Positions 15,245 to 23,159 of a stretch of DNA of 54,239 bases are shown in pieces. Below the pieces are notes generated by a model. That model was not told where the DNA came from and made no database searches. It worked only from the letters and a program-made list of their open reading frames with translations. This DNA comes from Anaerolineae bacterium (GTDB lineage: Bacteria; Chloroflexota; Anaerolineae; Anaerolineales; Villigracilaceae), in assembly GCA_003130845.1 (NCBI GenBank), contig QEXW01000151.1, positions 1 through 54,239 of the forward strand. The letters run 5' to 3'. Positions within the stretch are counted from its first letter, which is position 1. The number at the start of each line of letters is the position of its first letter. The position numbers and the translations under genes were made by a program.

Positions 15245-17302
15245 TTACATTTTGACATACACCGAGCCGGGCAAGCCGTAATCATACGGTTCGCCAACGA
15301 CTTCGAATTCTTTTTCGTAGTTGTGAGCCGGCATAGGAGAAGGTACTTGCCATTCCGGTGAACGTGAATTCCAGACGTTGCCGGTTTCGGTGACCGGGCT
15401 GCGCAAGGTTTTAACCATGTTGTAGAAGAAAATCACGACCGAAAGGGCAATCAAGAAGGCTGCGATGGTCATGGCCAAATGCCAGGGGTCAAAGCCAAGC
15501 ATGGGGTCGTAATCCGCAATGCGGCGGCGCATGCCAAGCAGGCCGACGCGCATCATGAACAAGGTCAGAACAAGGAAAGAAGGCGTCATCAGCCAGAAGT
15601 GCCATTTGCCAAGTGTTTCATCCAGGCGTTTGCCGGTCGCTTTGGGGAACCAGTAATAGATGGCGGCAAAGAAGGGGAAGACATAGCCGCCAAACATGGT
15701 GCTGTGGAAGTGGCCGACGATGAAGTAGGTATCGTGCAGATGCAAATCGGTCGAAACGGTGGCGTTGGGCGGCCCAGAGAGCCCTCCCATCAGGAAGACC
15801 ACGATTCCACCTAGAACGAAGAGCATTGGGGTGGGGGCTTCGATTTTGCCTTTCCAGAGCGTGGCAACCCACGAGAAGAACTTGACCCCGGTTGGGACGG
15901 CGACCAGCAACGTGCTATACATAAAAGGCACGCGCAAGTATTCGTTCATGCCCGAAGTGAACATGTGGTGTGCCCACACCAAGAAGCCGACCAGTGCAAT
16001 GCCGATGGAGGACAGCGCCACCCAGCGGTAGCCAAACAGGGGCTTGCGGGCAAAGACCGGCAGAAGCTCAGAAATGACTCCTAACCCAGGCAGAACAAAG
16101 ACGTACACCGCCGGGTGCGAGTAGAACCAGAATAGGTGTTGGAACAAAATGGGGTTGCCGCCTTTGGCAACGTTGAAGAAGGGCATGCCAAACAGGCGCT
16201 CAAACATGCTCATCTGAAACGACAGACCAATCAACTGCGTGGCGGTCAGCGAGATAATGGAGGTGGCAACCGAGGCCCAGACCAAAATCGGCATGCGGAA
16301 AGCGGTCATGCCGCGTGCGCGCATGCGCAGGACAGTGGCAATCAGGTTGAGGGCGCCCAAGATGGACGACCAACCGGCTACCCAGACCCCCAGGTAGAAC
16401 ATTTGAATGCCGATGGGCGCACGTGTCGCGAGTGGAGCATAGCCGGTCCAGCCGGTATCGAAGCCACCCAAACCGAGGCTGCCCAGCAAGATAACCGCTG
16501 CCGGAACGGCTACCCAAAAAGAGAAGGCATTTAGGCGCGGGAAGGCCATATCTGCCGCGCCAATCAGGAGTGGGACAAGGTAGTTGATGACACCTGCAAT
16601 TCCGAGCAAGATGGAGATAATCATGACGATGCCATGCAGACTCATCAGCGAGTTATACAGGTTGAGGGCAGCCGTCTGGTCAGGGGTCAGGACGGTGAGG
16701 AATTGCAAACCGGATTCAGCCAGTTCGACGCGGAAGAGCAGCGCAAATAAGCCGCCCACACTCAGCAGTAAGAGCGAGGTGACTGTATATTGAATACCAA
16801 TCACCTTGTGGTCGAGCGAAACGCCAAAGTATTTGCGCCAGCCAGGAACATCTTCATGATGGTCAGAGGTTGCTTCGCCTTTGGCCCATTTCCACCAATC
16901 GGTGAGCGCCCCCACACCGGCCAAGAAGGCCACCGCGCCCACCAACGCACCAAATACCCAGGCACCTTCATGGAAGCCGAATTTGGCTGGGTCAAAGAAA
17001 CTCAAGCCCAGGGCAGCTCGAATGGCACTCACCAACAGAATGCCAGCCAATGTGCCAACAACCTGAAACACCAAGCCGCGCACAATGCCGTAATAGCCGA
17101 GCAGGCCATAAAAGAAGCCTAGTGTTCCCAATAACAAGCCGAGCATCCAGGAGGGAATGTCCATCCAGTAGGTTGTGTTGAATCCGCCTGAGATGGCGGT
17201 GTGCAAGCCCACGCCGAGCGCCAGGCCAAGCAGGGTACCAATCAGAAAAAACAAGAGGGCCCGATTCAGATTGCCCGTAGAAGTGGATGAGGATTGCGTC
17301 AT
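15245..17302 (-). CDS. ctaD: Cytochrome c oxidase subunit I (A2-type heme-copper oxidase)
   Basis: This 685-residue polytopic protein carries the heme a, a3 and CuB ligands: MSLHGIVMI (low-spin heme His), FYSHPAVYVFVLPGLGVISE (CuB His and cross-linked Tyr), WAHHMFTSG (two CuB His), and HDTYFIVGHFHSTMFGG (both heme His). The first motif reads YSHPxVY rather than GHPEVY, the hallmark of A2-type oxidases, in which the D-channel Glu is replaced by a Tyr-Ser pair. The core starts only around residue 165 (DHKVIGIQYTVTSLL); the preceding part has about four extra helices. GGAGG ten bases upstream supports the start. It is the catalytic subunit reducing O2 to water while pumping protons. Confidence 0.95.
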   Translation of the reverse strand: MTQSSSTSTGNLNRALLFFLIGTLLGLALGVGLHTAISGGFNTTYWMDIPSWMLGLLLGTLGFFYGLLGYYGIVRGLVFQVVGTLAGILLVSAIRAALGLSFFDPAKFGFHEGAWVFGALVGAVAFLAGVGALTDWWKWAKGEATSDHHEDVPGWRKYFGVSLDHKVIGIQYTVTSLLLLSVGGLFALLFRVELAESGLQFLTVLTPDQTAALNLYNSLMSLHGIVMIISILLGIAGVINYLVPLLIGAADMAFPRLNAFSFWVAVPAAVILLGSLGLGGFDTGWTGYAPLATRAPIGIQMFYLGVWVAGWSSILGALNLIATVLRMRARGMTAFRMPILVWASVATSIISLTATQLIGLSFQMSMFERLFGMPFFNVAKGGNPILFQHLFWFYSHPAVYVFVLPGLGVISELLPVFARKPLFGYRWVALSSIGIALVGFLVWAHHMFTSGMNEYLRVPFMYSTLLVAVPTGVKFFSWVATLWKGKIEAPTPMLFVLGGIVVFLMGGLSGPPNATVSTDLHLHDTYFIVGHFHSTMFGGYVFPFFAAIYYWFPKATGKRLDETLGKWHFWLMTPSFLVLTLFMMRVGLLGMRRRIADYDPMLGFDPWHLAMTIAAFLIALSVVIFFYNMVKTLRSPVTETGNVWNSRSPEWQVPSPMPAHNYEKEFEVVGEPYDYGLPGSVYVKM

Positions 17303-17316
17303 TCTCGTCCTCCAGC

Positions 17317-18345
17317 CTATTTGAGAGTCTTGATAAATTCAATCAAATCGGCAATTTGCCCATCTTTTAGGTAGGCAAAACTTGGCATAGCATTGGGCGA
17401 AAAGCCCTGATGCACTTTAGCCGACGGATTGCGGATAGATTCGGTGATGTAGGCTTCGTCCGCCAGAACGGTTGTGCCATCGGCGAGCGGCACTTGTGAG
17501 CCCCATAAGCCTTTCCAAGTTGGACCAACACCCTTCGAGCCATCAATCGAGTGACAGGCCTTACAACCGGCTTCGTTATAAAGTTTTTCGCCCCGTTTCG
17601 GGTCAGGGTTGGCCAGGGCAGCTGCGGCTTCAGCGGCAGCAATCGCGGCCTGTTCGTTCACCCAGGTTTGGTATTCTGCCTGGCTGATGACTTTGATGGG
17701 TGATTCCATGTAAGCGTGCGAAGAACCACAGATTTCGGCGCAACGTACTTTGTAATCGCCGATTAAGGTGGGGGTGATGCGATAGGTCTCTACCCGGCCT
17801 GGCACGAGGTCGTGCTTGACGCGGAATTCTGGCACCCAAAAGGAGTGCAGAACATCGCTTGATTCCATCTTGAGAACGACCTGTTTATCTACCGGCAGAT
17901 ACAGCGTATTTGAGACAAACCCTTCGGGATATTCGAAGCGCCAACCCCACTGGTAGCCAACCACTTTGATTTCGACGGCCTGCGGGTCAACGCGCTTGAC
18001 TTGCGCCAAGTTATCGGCACCGATGTAGCCTAAGACAACCACGATGACCAGCGGAATAAAGGTCCAGGTCACTTCGAGCGAGGTGCTGCCTTCAATATGT
18101 TCGCCATCGCCTGATTCACCTGGTTTGCGGCGAAAAACAACCAGGCTATAGACCAACGGGACGACAATCAGCGCGAAGAAGAAGGCAATCAATTTGACTT
18201 GCAGGTCCATCAGCCAGTCAATCGGTCCGGCCTGGGCAGCAGCAGCCACGGGCATCAGCTCCAAGGCGTCTAACCCCCAATAGGTCAACACCGACACAAC
18301 GGCAATCAGGACGACAATGATGATGTAGTGACGCACATTCTGCAT
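17317..18345 (-). CDS. ctaC: Cytochrome c oxidase subunit II fused to cytochrome c (caa3 type)
   Basis: Two membrane helices (about 8-28 and 45-70) are followed by the CuA cupredoxin domain: HSFWVPEFRVKHDLVPG and CAEICGSSHAYM, giving the complete Cys-x3-Cys-x3-His-x2-Met site. A C-terminal cytochrome c domain adds the heme site CKACHS and an axial Met in SPNAMPSFAYL, ending at residue 342. This is the caa3 architecture, in which electrons enter through a tethered cytochrome c. AAGGAG lies ten bases before the ATG. It is the first structural gene of the oxidase operon and subunit I follows after 14 bases. Confidence 0.95.
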   Translation of the reverse strand: MQNVRHYIIIVVLIAVVSVLTYWGLDALELMPVAAAAQAGPIDWLMDLQVKLIAFFFALIVVPLVYSLVVFRRKPGESGDGEHIEGSTSLEVTWTFIPLVIVVVLGYIGADNLAQVKRVDPQAVEIKVVGYQWGWRFEYPEGFVSNTLYLPVDKQVVLKMESSDVLHSFWVPEFRVKHDLVPGRVETYRITPTLIGDYKVRCAEICGSSHAYMESPIKVISQAEYQTWVNEQAAIAAAEAAAALANPDPKRGEKLYNEAGCKACHSIDGSKGVGPTWKGLWGSQVPLADGTTVLADEAYITESIRNPSAKVHQGFSPNAMPSFAYLKDGQIADLIEFIKTLK

Positions 18346-18401
18346 ACTTCTTTTCTCCTTATGGCGAGAACGCCCCTCTCACTCGCGTGGGGCGATTTCG
18401 T

Positions 18402-18764
18402 TCATTTTTCCCAGGGATTACTGAGCCAACTTTCGGCCTGGGCGAAGGTCATTGTGCGACGGTCATAAACCACAACCTGCCCGGATTCTTGCAACGAAAC
18501 CAGCATAACCTGCATGGGTGATTCGCCGGCCACAAAGCGGTTCATGAAAGCCTCGCGGTTAATGGTCTTATCGTCGTAGTCCACAATCACCAGATCGGGA
18601 TGCGTTTCTAGGGCAGGTAGGGCTTCTTCTAGGGTAGTCAGCATATCAACCGTCGCGGATTTCTCGCCCCAACGTTCTGCGTACATCTTACGCAAGCCTT
18701 CACGAAAGAGCGGATTGGCCGAAACAATCAAAACGCGCCGAGCTTGGGCAGGGGAATCGCTCAT
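18402..18764 (-). CDS. Stand-alone receiver-like protein
   Basis: A 120-residue protein with the CheY-like strand order: RRVLIVSANPLFREGLRKM, LVIVDYDDKTI, MQVMLVSLQES. The phosphoacceptor Asp seems present in VIVDYDD, but the acidic pair after strand 1 is replaced by SAN and the conserved Lys is not in place, so phosphorylation may be lost. No output domain. It lies 56 bases ahead of ctaC on the same strand and behind a perfect palindrome, suggesting a link to oxidase expression. The frame also reads from a GTG at 18779; the ATG at 18764 has GAGAG five to six bases upstream. Confidence 0.6.
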   Translation of the reverse strand: MSDSPAQARRVLIVSANPLFREGLRKMYAERWGEKSATVDMLTTLEEALPALETHPDLVIVDYDDKTINREAFMNRFVAGESPMQVMLVSLQESGQVVVYDRRTMTFAQAESWLSNPWEK

Positions 18765-18793
18765 CAGAAACTCTCTCACCTTAAAACAAGATG

Positions 18794-18826
18794 AAACAGG
18801 GATAATTTACCAAATTATCCCTGTTT
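18794..18826. promoter_or_regulatory. Perfect 15-bp palindrome (terminator or operator)
   Basis: AAACAGGGATAATTT and AAATTATCCCTGTTT flank a 3-base ACC loop with no mismatch. On the minus strand it lies after the NarL-type regulator gene and 30 bases before the receiver-like gene that heads the oxidase operon. The T-run that follows is weak, so a terminator of the regulator operon and a binding site for a dimeric regulator are both possible. Confidence 0.6.
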
Positions 18827-18893
18827 TGTCAGGCAATGGCAGGTTGTGTTTGGGGGATTTCAGGGGAAAAAGCGGGTGATTTCTTCATCACCC

Positions 18894-19529
18894 TTACAGC
18901 AAGTCCATTTGGGCCGCTTTGGCAACCGCCTCAGCACGATTGTTGACTTCCATCTTTTCTAAAATGTGGCGAATATGTGTTTTGACGGTGTTTTCGGAAA
19001 TGAATAAAACGCTGGCAATTTGGGCAGTGGTTTGTCCACGTGCCAGGCATTTTAACACTTCAATCTCTCGCTCGCTCAACAGGCCACGATTGCGGTCCGT
19101 CTGAGAGCGGCGCACAGCTTGCAAAACGCGCGCGGTTACTTCTGGCGAGAGAACTGAGTTGCCTGCATGCACCTGCAAAATGGTGTTTTTGAGTGTATCG
19201 GGTTCGGTGTTCTTTAGCACGTAGCCGTTGGCGCCGGCTACAATCGCGCCGATGAGATCATCATCGTTTTGAGAGATGGTCAACATCAGCACTTTTTGGG
19301 AGGCATCTTTTTTGCGAAGCGCTGCTAACGTCTGGATTCCATCAAGAATCGGCATATTAATATCGAGCAGGACGACATCAGGGCGAATGCGCTCGATGAC
19401 CGTAAGCGCTTCTTGGCCATTGGCGGCTTCGCCAACGACATGAAACTCTGGCATTTCTTCAAGCAGGCTAATTAGGCCCCGCCGAAAGAGCGCATGGTCA
19501 TCTACAACCACAATCCGAACGCGATTCAT
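18894..19529 (-). CDS. NarL/LuxR-family response regulator
   Basis: The 211-residue protein has an N-terminal receiver (VRIVVVDDHALFRRGL, phosphoacceptor in DVVLLDINMP, Lys in YVLKNTEP) and a C-terminal LuxR-type helix-turn-helix (LSEREIEVLKCLARGQTTAQIASVLFISENTVKTHIRHI). It should bind DNA as a dimer when phosphorylated. Its ATG overlaps the stop of the histidine kinase gene by four bases, so the pair forms one two-component system. Candidate targets are the adjacent oxidase operon and the palindrome downstream; this is inferred from location only. Confidence 0.95.
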   Translation of the reverse strand: MNRVRIVVVDDHALFRRGLISLLEEMPEFHVVGEAANGQEALTVIERIRPDVVLLDINMPILDGIQTLAALRKKDASQKVLMLTISQNDDDLIGAIVAGANGYVLKNTEPDTLKNTILQVHAGNSVLSPEVTARVLQAVRRSQTDRNRGLLSEREIEVLKCLARGQTTAQIASVLFISENTVKTHIRHILEKMEVNNRAEAVAKAAQMDLL

Positions 19530-21325
19530 GGTCTCTCCCTAATCGGCACAGGCAAGCGCAGGGAGACCACCGTCCCCGCGCCGGGCTGGCTGGCAATTTG
19601 GAAATCAGCGCCAATGCTTTCAGCGCGTTCTCGCATTCCTCGTAAACCAAAGCGTAGATGGTCGTCTACTTGCTCAGGAGCAAACCCTTTCCCATCATCA
19701 CAGACTTCAATGGTCACACCATCTACCGACTGAAAACCACGAATAGAAACATGTGTCGCCTCGGCATGTTTGCGCACGTTGCTGAGTGCTTCTTGAATAA
19801 TGCGGATTAACTGCGCCTGGACATTTGGAGGGTATTCAACGGAGATGTTGAATGAGTCTAGGCTCACGCTCTGCCCGGTAGCCTGCTCGTAATCGGACGC
19901 CACTTGCCGCACCCAATCGGCTAGGCTAACCGAAGGAGCACGCCGCAAGTTTTCAATGGCTTGGCGAGCATCAATGTAAGCATCAGAGAGCGTGCGGTAG
20001 CTCGCTTGAAGTGTACGCGTCAGTCGTTCGGTCTCACCACGAGAGAGGTAGTTTTGCATTTGTGCTGCCTGGATTTTAAGAAAAGCCAAGGTTTGCGCCA
20101 AGCCATCATGAATTTCGCGCGCCAGACGGGCGCGTTCATCCACCACAGCCTGATATTCTAACTGAACCATCAAACGAGAATTTTGAATGAGCAGGGCAGC
20201 CTGCCCGGCCAGGGTTTCGAGCAAGGCCTGATGCCGCTGCGCAAACGATTGAGCGGTGTGTGAGCCGAGCAGTAAGACCCCCTCCGGTCCATGGTCTTGC
20301 CAGATGAGTGGTACCGCGTGCAAGACACGCCAAGTGTCGCGTTTGTTGAGCGTCACATTTTCGAGTGATAGGCTATTGCCGCTGGAAAGAACGCTCTTCC
20401 AAATGCCTTCCAAAAAAAGTTCATCCGGCAAAGTGGACGCATGAGGGGTATCGGCTTGAGCGCAAGCGAACACTTGTGGGCTGGTTTGAATCTGCCCAGG
20501 CAGGCCGGCAGGAATGTAGAGCAAAGCGAAATCTACAGCCAGTGTCTGCCGAATATTTTCAAGCAAGCTCTTGAGCAAGGCAGGTAAGTCAGAGCGTGGC
20601 GTAGCAGACGTTTGTAAATAGAGTAGCGCACCAATTTCTTGGTTTCGTTTTTGTAAACTCGCTAGTGCTTGACCAGTCAACCGTAAAATTTCTTCGATAT
20701 ATTGACGTGTTTCGGTCCGTATCGTAGGCGTTTCATCAAAGTAGAAGTTCAGCACGCCCACCTCACGACCGGCGTTCTCAAGCATAAAACACTCCACATA
20801 AGCCGCAAAGGGAGCCTCAGGCGGTATTAAAGGACAGCCTCGTTCACCGTGCTTCGAGGTGCAATTTTTGCATGCCTGGCGTGTTTCGGGGCTGGTGAGC
20901 CGTGCTGACCAAGTTTGCAAAGCGGTTGCAGGCACCTGCCCCTGAATAAGCGCTGGGAGTGATTGCCGCCATTCATCCAGCGGAATGAAGGAAGACCCCA
21001 CAGCCCGCAAGATGAGTTGACCATTTTCCAGAGCGGCTTCTAGGATGTCTTTTTCAGAATGGGCTTCTAAGAATTTGTGCTGCAAAGCCAGCAGGGCTTG
21101 TAATTGCTGGCGAACTTCTTCATTGTGCCCCTGCAAAGCAGCACGACGCAAAGACAGCCGCAACCAGAATTCCAAAACAGCCGTAAGCAGGCCGGCGGTC
21201 AAGAAGGTGATGAGAATCGAAAACCACAGCGCCCATGAGGCCTGCATGTAAAGATAAGAACCAAGCACCAGCACGAGCGCCGCAAAGGTTGCCCAGCGCG
21301 CCCGAATCAGTTCACGGTCATCCAT
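19526..21325 (-). CDS. NarX/DesK-type sensor histidine kinase with Cys cluster
   Basis: Two N-terminal helices (about 10-55) lead to two GAF-like regions and a HisKA_3 kinase. The H-box is ARLAREIHDGLAQTLAFLK (His about 400) and the ATPase domain shows IQEALSNVRKHAEATHV, CDDGKGFAPEQ and FGLRGMRERAE. In the first sensory region a CKNC-x8-C motif (CKNCTSKHGERGC, about residue 165) followed by a further Cys (ECFML) could bind an Fe-S cluster or zinc, or form thiol switches. The partner regulator follows with an ATGA overlap, and a peroxiredoxin gene precedes it by nine bases. Redox or oxygen sensing is therefore plausible but not shown. Confidence 0.93.
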   Translation of the reverse strand: MDDRELIRARWATFAALVLVLGSYLYMQASWALWFSILITFLTAGLLTAVLEFWLRLSLRRAALQGHNEEVRQQLQALLALQHKFLEAHSEKDILEAALENGQLILRAVGSSFIPLDEWRQSLPALIQGQVPATALQTWSARLTSPETRQACKNCTSKHGERGCPLIPPEAPFAAYVECFMLENAGREVGVLNFYFDETPTIRTETRQYIEEILRLTGQALASLQKRNQEIGALLYLQTSATPRSDLPALLKSLLENIRQTLAVDFALLYIPAGLPGQIQTSPQVFACAQADTPHASTLPDELFLEGIWKSVLSSGNSLSLENVTLNKRDTWRVLHAVPLIWQDHGPEGVLLLGSHTAQSFAQRHQALLETLAGQAALLIQNSRLMVQLEYQAVVDERARLAREIHDGLAQTLAFLKIQAAQMQNYLSRGETERLTRTLQASYRTLSDAYIDARQAIENLRRAPSVSLADWVRQVASDYEQATGQSVSLDSFNISVEYPPNVQAQLIRIIQEALSNVRKHAEATHVSIRGFQSVDGVTIEVCDDGKGFAPEQVDDHLRFGLRGMRERAESIGADFQIASQPGAGTVVSLRLPVPIRERP

Positions 21326-21334
21326 GCGCGACGG

Positions 21335-21799
21335 CTACTCCCTCACAGCGGCTAACACTTCGGCACTATGTTCGGCGGGCTTAACGTTCTCAAACACTTT
21401 TTTAATTTTTCCATCAGGGTCAATCACAAATGTGGTGCGCAAAACACCCATGTACTCTTTGCCCATAAATTTCTTCGGCCCCCACACCCCATAGTCTTGA
21501 CAAACCTGGTGGCTTTCATCGGCCAAAAGAGAAAACGGCAACTGGAATTTTTGCTTGAACTTAGCATGCGATTGAGGCGAATCGGGGCTAACACCTAAAA
21601 TCGTCACCCCGGCTTCTTGATAAGCCGAGTAGTCATCACGAAAGTTACAGGCTTCGGTTGTACAGCCGGGCGTATCATCTTTTGGATAGAAGTACAGGAC
21701 CAAGGTCTGACCGCGAAAATCGGCCAAGCGACGTACCGTGCCGGTTTCATCGGGAAGTGCGAAATCAGGAGCAAGAGAGCCGGGGGTAAGTTTCATCAT
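21335..21799 (-). CDS. bcp: Thiol peroxidase of the Bcp/PrxQ family
   Basis: A 154-residue peroxiredoxin with LTPGSLAPDFALPDETG at its start and the active-site segment YFYPKDDTPGCTTEACNFRDDY. The peroxidatic Cys and a resolving Cys are five positions apart, as in atypical two-Cys Bcp/PrxQ. It also keeps LLADESHQVCQDYGVW and a VIDPDGKI strand. It reduces hydrogen peroxide and organic peroxides using thioredoxin. The longer frame begins at 21811 but its first codons overlap GGAGG, which is correctly spaced for the double ATG at 21799/21796. A TATAAT hexamer is present about 25 bases upstream. First gene of the peroxiredoxin-kinase-regulator operon. Confidence 0.95.
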   Translation of the reverse strand: MMKLTPGSLAPDFALPDETGTVRRLADFRGQTLVLYFYPKDDTPGCTTEACNFRDDYSAYQEAGVTILGVSPDSPQSHAKFKQKFQLPFSLLADESHQVCQDYGVWGPKKFMGKEYMGVLRTTFVIDPDGKIKKVFENVKPAEHSAEVLAAVRE

Positions 21800-22009
21800 C
21801 TGTTCCTCCATGCAAGGTATTATAACAACCTTACCGCTACAAAAATATACAACTCCTCAACAAGGTTAACAAAATTCTATGGAAAGTCGGTCATCAGAAT
21901 CAAACAAACGGTTGTATTTTGCCATAATTCGATATACACTAGTATTGTTACACGTATAGTACAACGTTTCACAGAACAAAAAGACCAAACGTTCTCGGGG
22001 AGTCAAACC

Positions 22010-23143
22010 ATGAGCCATCCTTTGCCCCAACCAAGTGACGATGAATTTGAACTCAATCTGCTCAAGATGTGGACCGAGTTCAGGGGACGACATCAACGCT
22101 TGTTACCCCCTCAATTTGCAGAACATGAAGTAGTCAGTGGGCCCTATCCGCTTGACGTTAACTTTCTAGGAGCAGGTTATGTTCCGGCTTTTCCCAACCT
22201 GGATGCAATTGTCGTCTCATCAGATGGAGAACGACTCATCGCTAAGGGGGGCTACATTCGCCTAGCGCCAGGGCGCTACAAAATTTACTACGTGGACCGC
22301 CAGGAGCGATATACCGTTTTGCCTGAGGTGAAGGCGCTCAGCCAGGATGGCGCCAACATTGCGCTGACCTGTGGAATTACCTACAGGGTCCATGATTCTC
22401 TGGCCGTTCAAAATGTGCGCAACCCTTTGGATGCTTTGTTTAAGGCGTGTGAAGCCGCGTTGCGACAAGTGATTCGTAACCATAAGCATGATGAATTAAT
22501 CGGCGAACGGGTAGAGGAAGAAACCGGTGGCAGCGACCTAAAGATTATTTCTGACGATGAGATTTCGCAAAACGTCAAACTTCAGGTAGCCACCAGTGAG
22601 GCCTGCCGTGCATTTAGCTTGCATAACGTCCATGTTTTAGACCGGCAAGGAGATTGGCGGCTGCTCGATTTGCGCGAACAAGAAGCAGTACAACTGCGGG
22701 CTGGGAAACGGGAATTGAAACAAATCGAACAAAGAGCGCAAATCACCCACAAGCAACACCTGCTCACCGCCGAGCAAGGCACTGTGACCAGGCAGCAAGC
22801 CGATAACGAAAAAGCACGCCGCGAGATTTTGTTAGCAGCCGAAAAACTGGCTGTTGAGTTAGAGCAAATGCGTCAGTTGCCGCGTTTCAGTCATCAGGAA
22901 AATCTTAAAATCATTGAGGCCCGCATCGAAGCGTTGAAAATGCTTATGCAAGCGCAAGCCATGCCGGGCACCCCGCGCAACATTGACGATTTAAAAAACC
23001 TGGTCGAAAAAATCCTATCAGAAATGCCACGCATCAGAGACGAAGCCCAAGAGGGAGCACCTGGCTCGGAAGTCAAAAGCGCGCCGCCCAAAGAATCAAA
23101 CGACGAGTTCATTGAACTACTCATCCCCAAGAAAAAACGATAG
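22010..23143 (+). CDS. SPFH/band-7-like protein, first gene of the signalling operon
   Basis: This 377-residue protein has a beta-rich N-terminal part (VVSSDGERLIAKGGYIRLAPGRYKIYYVDRQERY), a segment resembling the SPFH core (VKALSQDGANIALTCGITYRV, LFKACEAALRQVIRNHKHDELIG), then a long charged coiled coil (LREQEAVQLRAGKRELKQIEQRAQI onward) to about residue 340. There is no transmembrane helix or signal peptide. SPFH proteins form large oligomers and scaffold signalling complexes; cytoplasmic ones may do so without membranes. The frame is open far upstream of the chosen ATG; the ATG at 22010 follows a modest GGGGAG and is where similarity-like composition begins. The preceding ~200 bases are divergent-promoter space shared with bcp. 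Confidence 0.7.
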   Translation: MSHPLPQPSDDEFELNLLKMWTEFRGRHQRLLPPQFAEHEVVSGPYPLDVNFLGAGYVPAFPNLDAIVVSSDGERLIAKGGYIRLAPGRYKIYYVDRQERYTVLPEVKALSQDGANIALTCGITYRVHDSLAVQNVRNPLDALFKACEAALRQVIRNHKHDELIGERVEEETGGSDLKIISDDEISQNVKLQVATSEACRAFSLHNVHVLDRQGDWRLLDLREQEAVQLRAGKRELKQIEQRAQITHKQHLLTAEQGTVTRQQADNEKARREILLAAEKLAVELEQMRQLPRFSHQENLKIIEARIEALKMLMQAQAMPGTPRNIDDLKNLVEKILSEMPRIRDEAQEGAPGSEVKSAPPKESNDEFIELLIPKKKR

Positions 23144-23159
23144 CCTACGGCATTTCACC

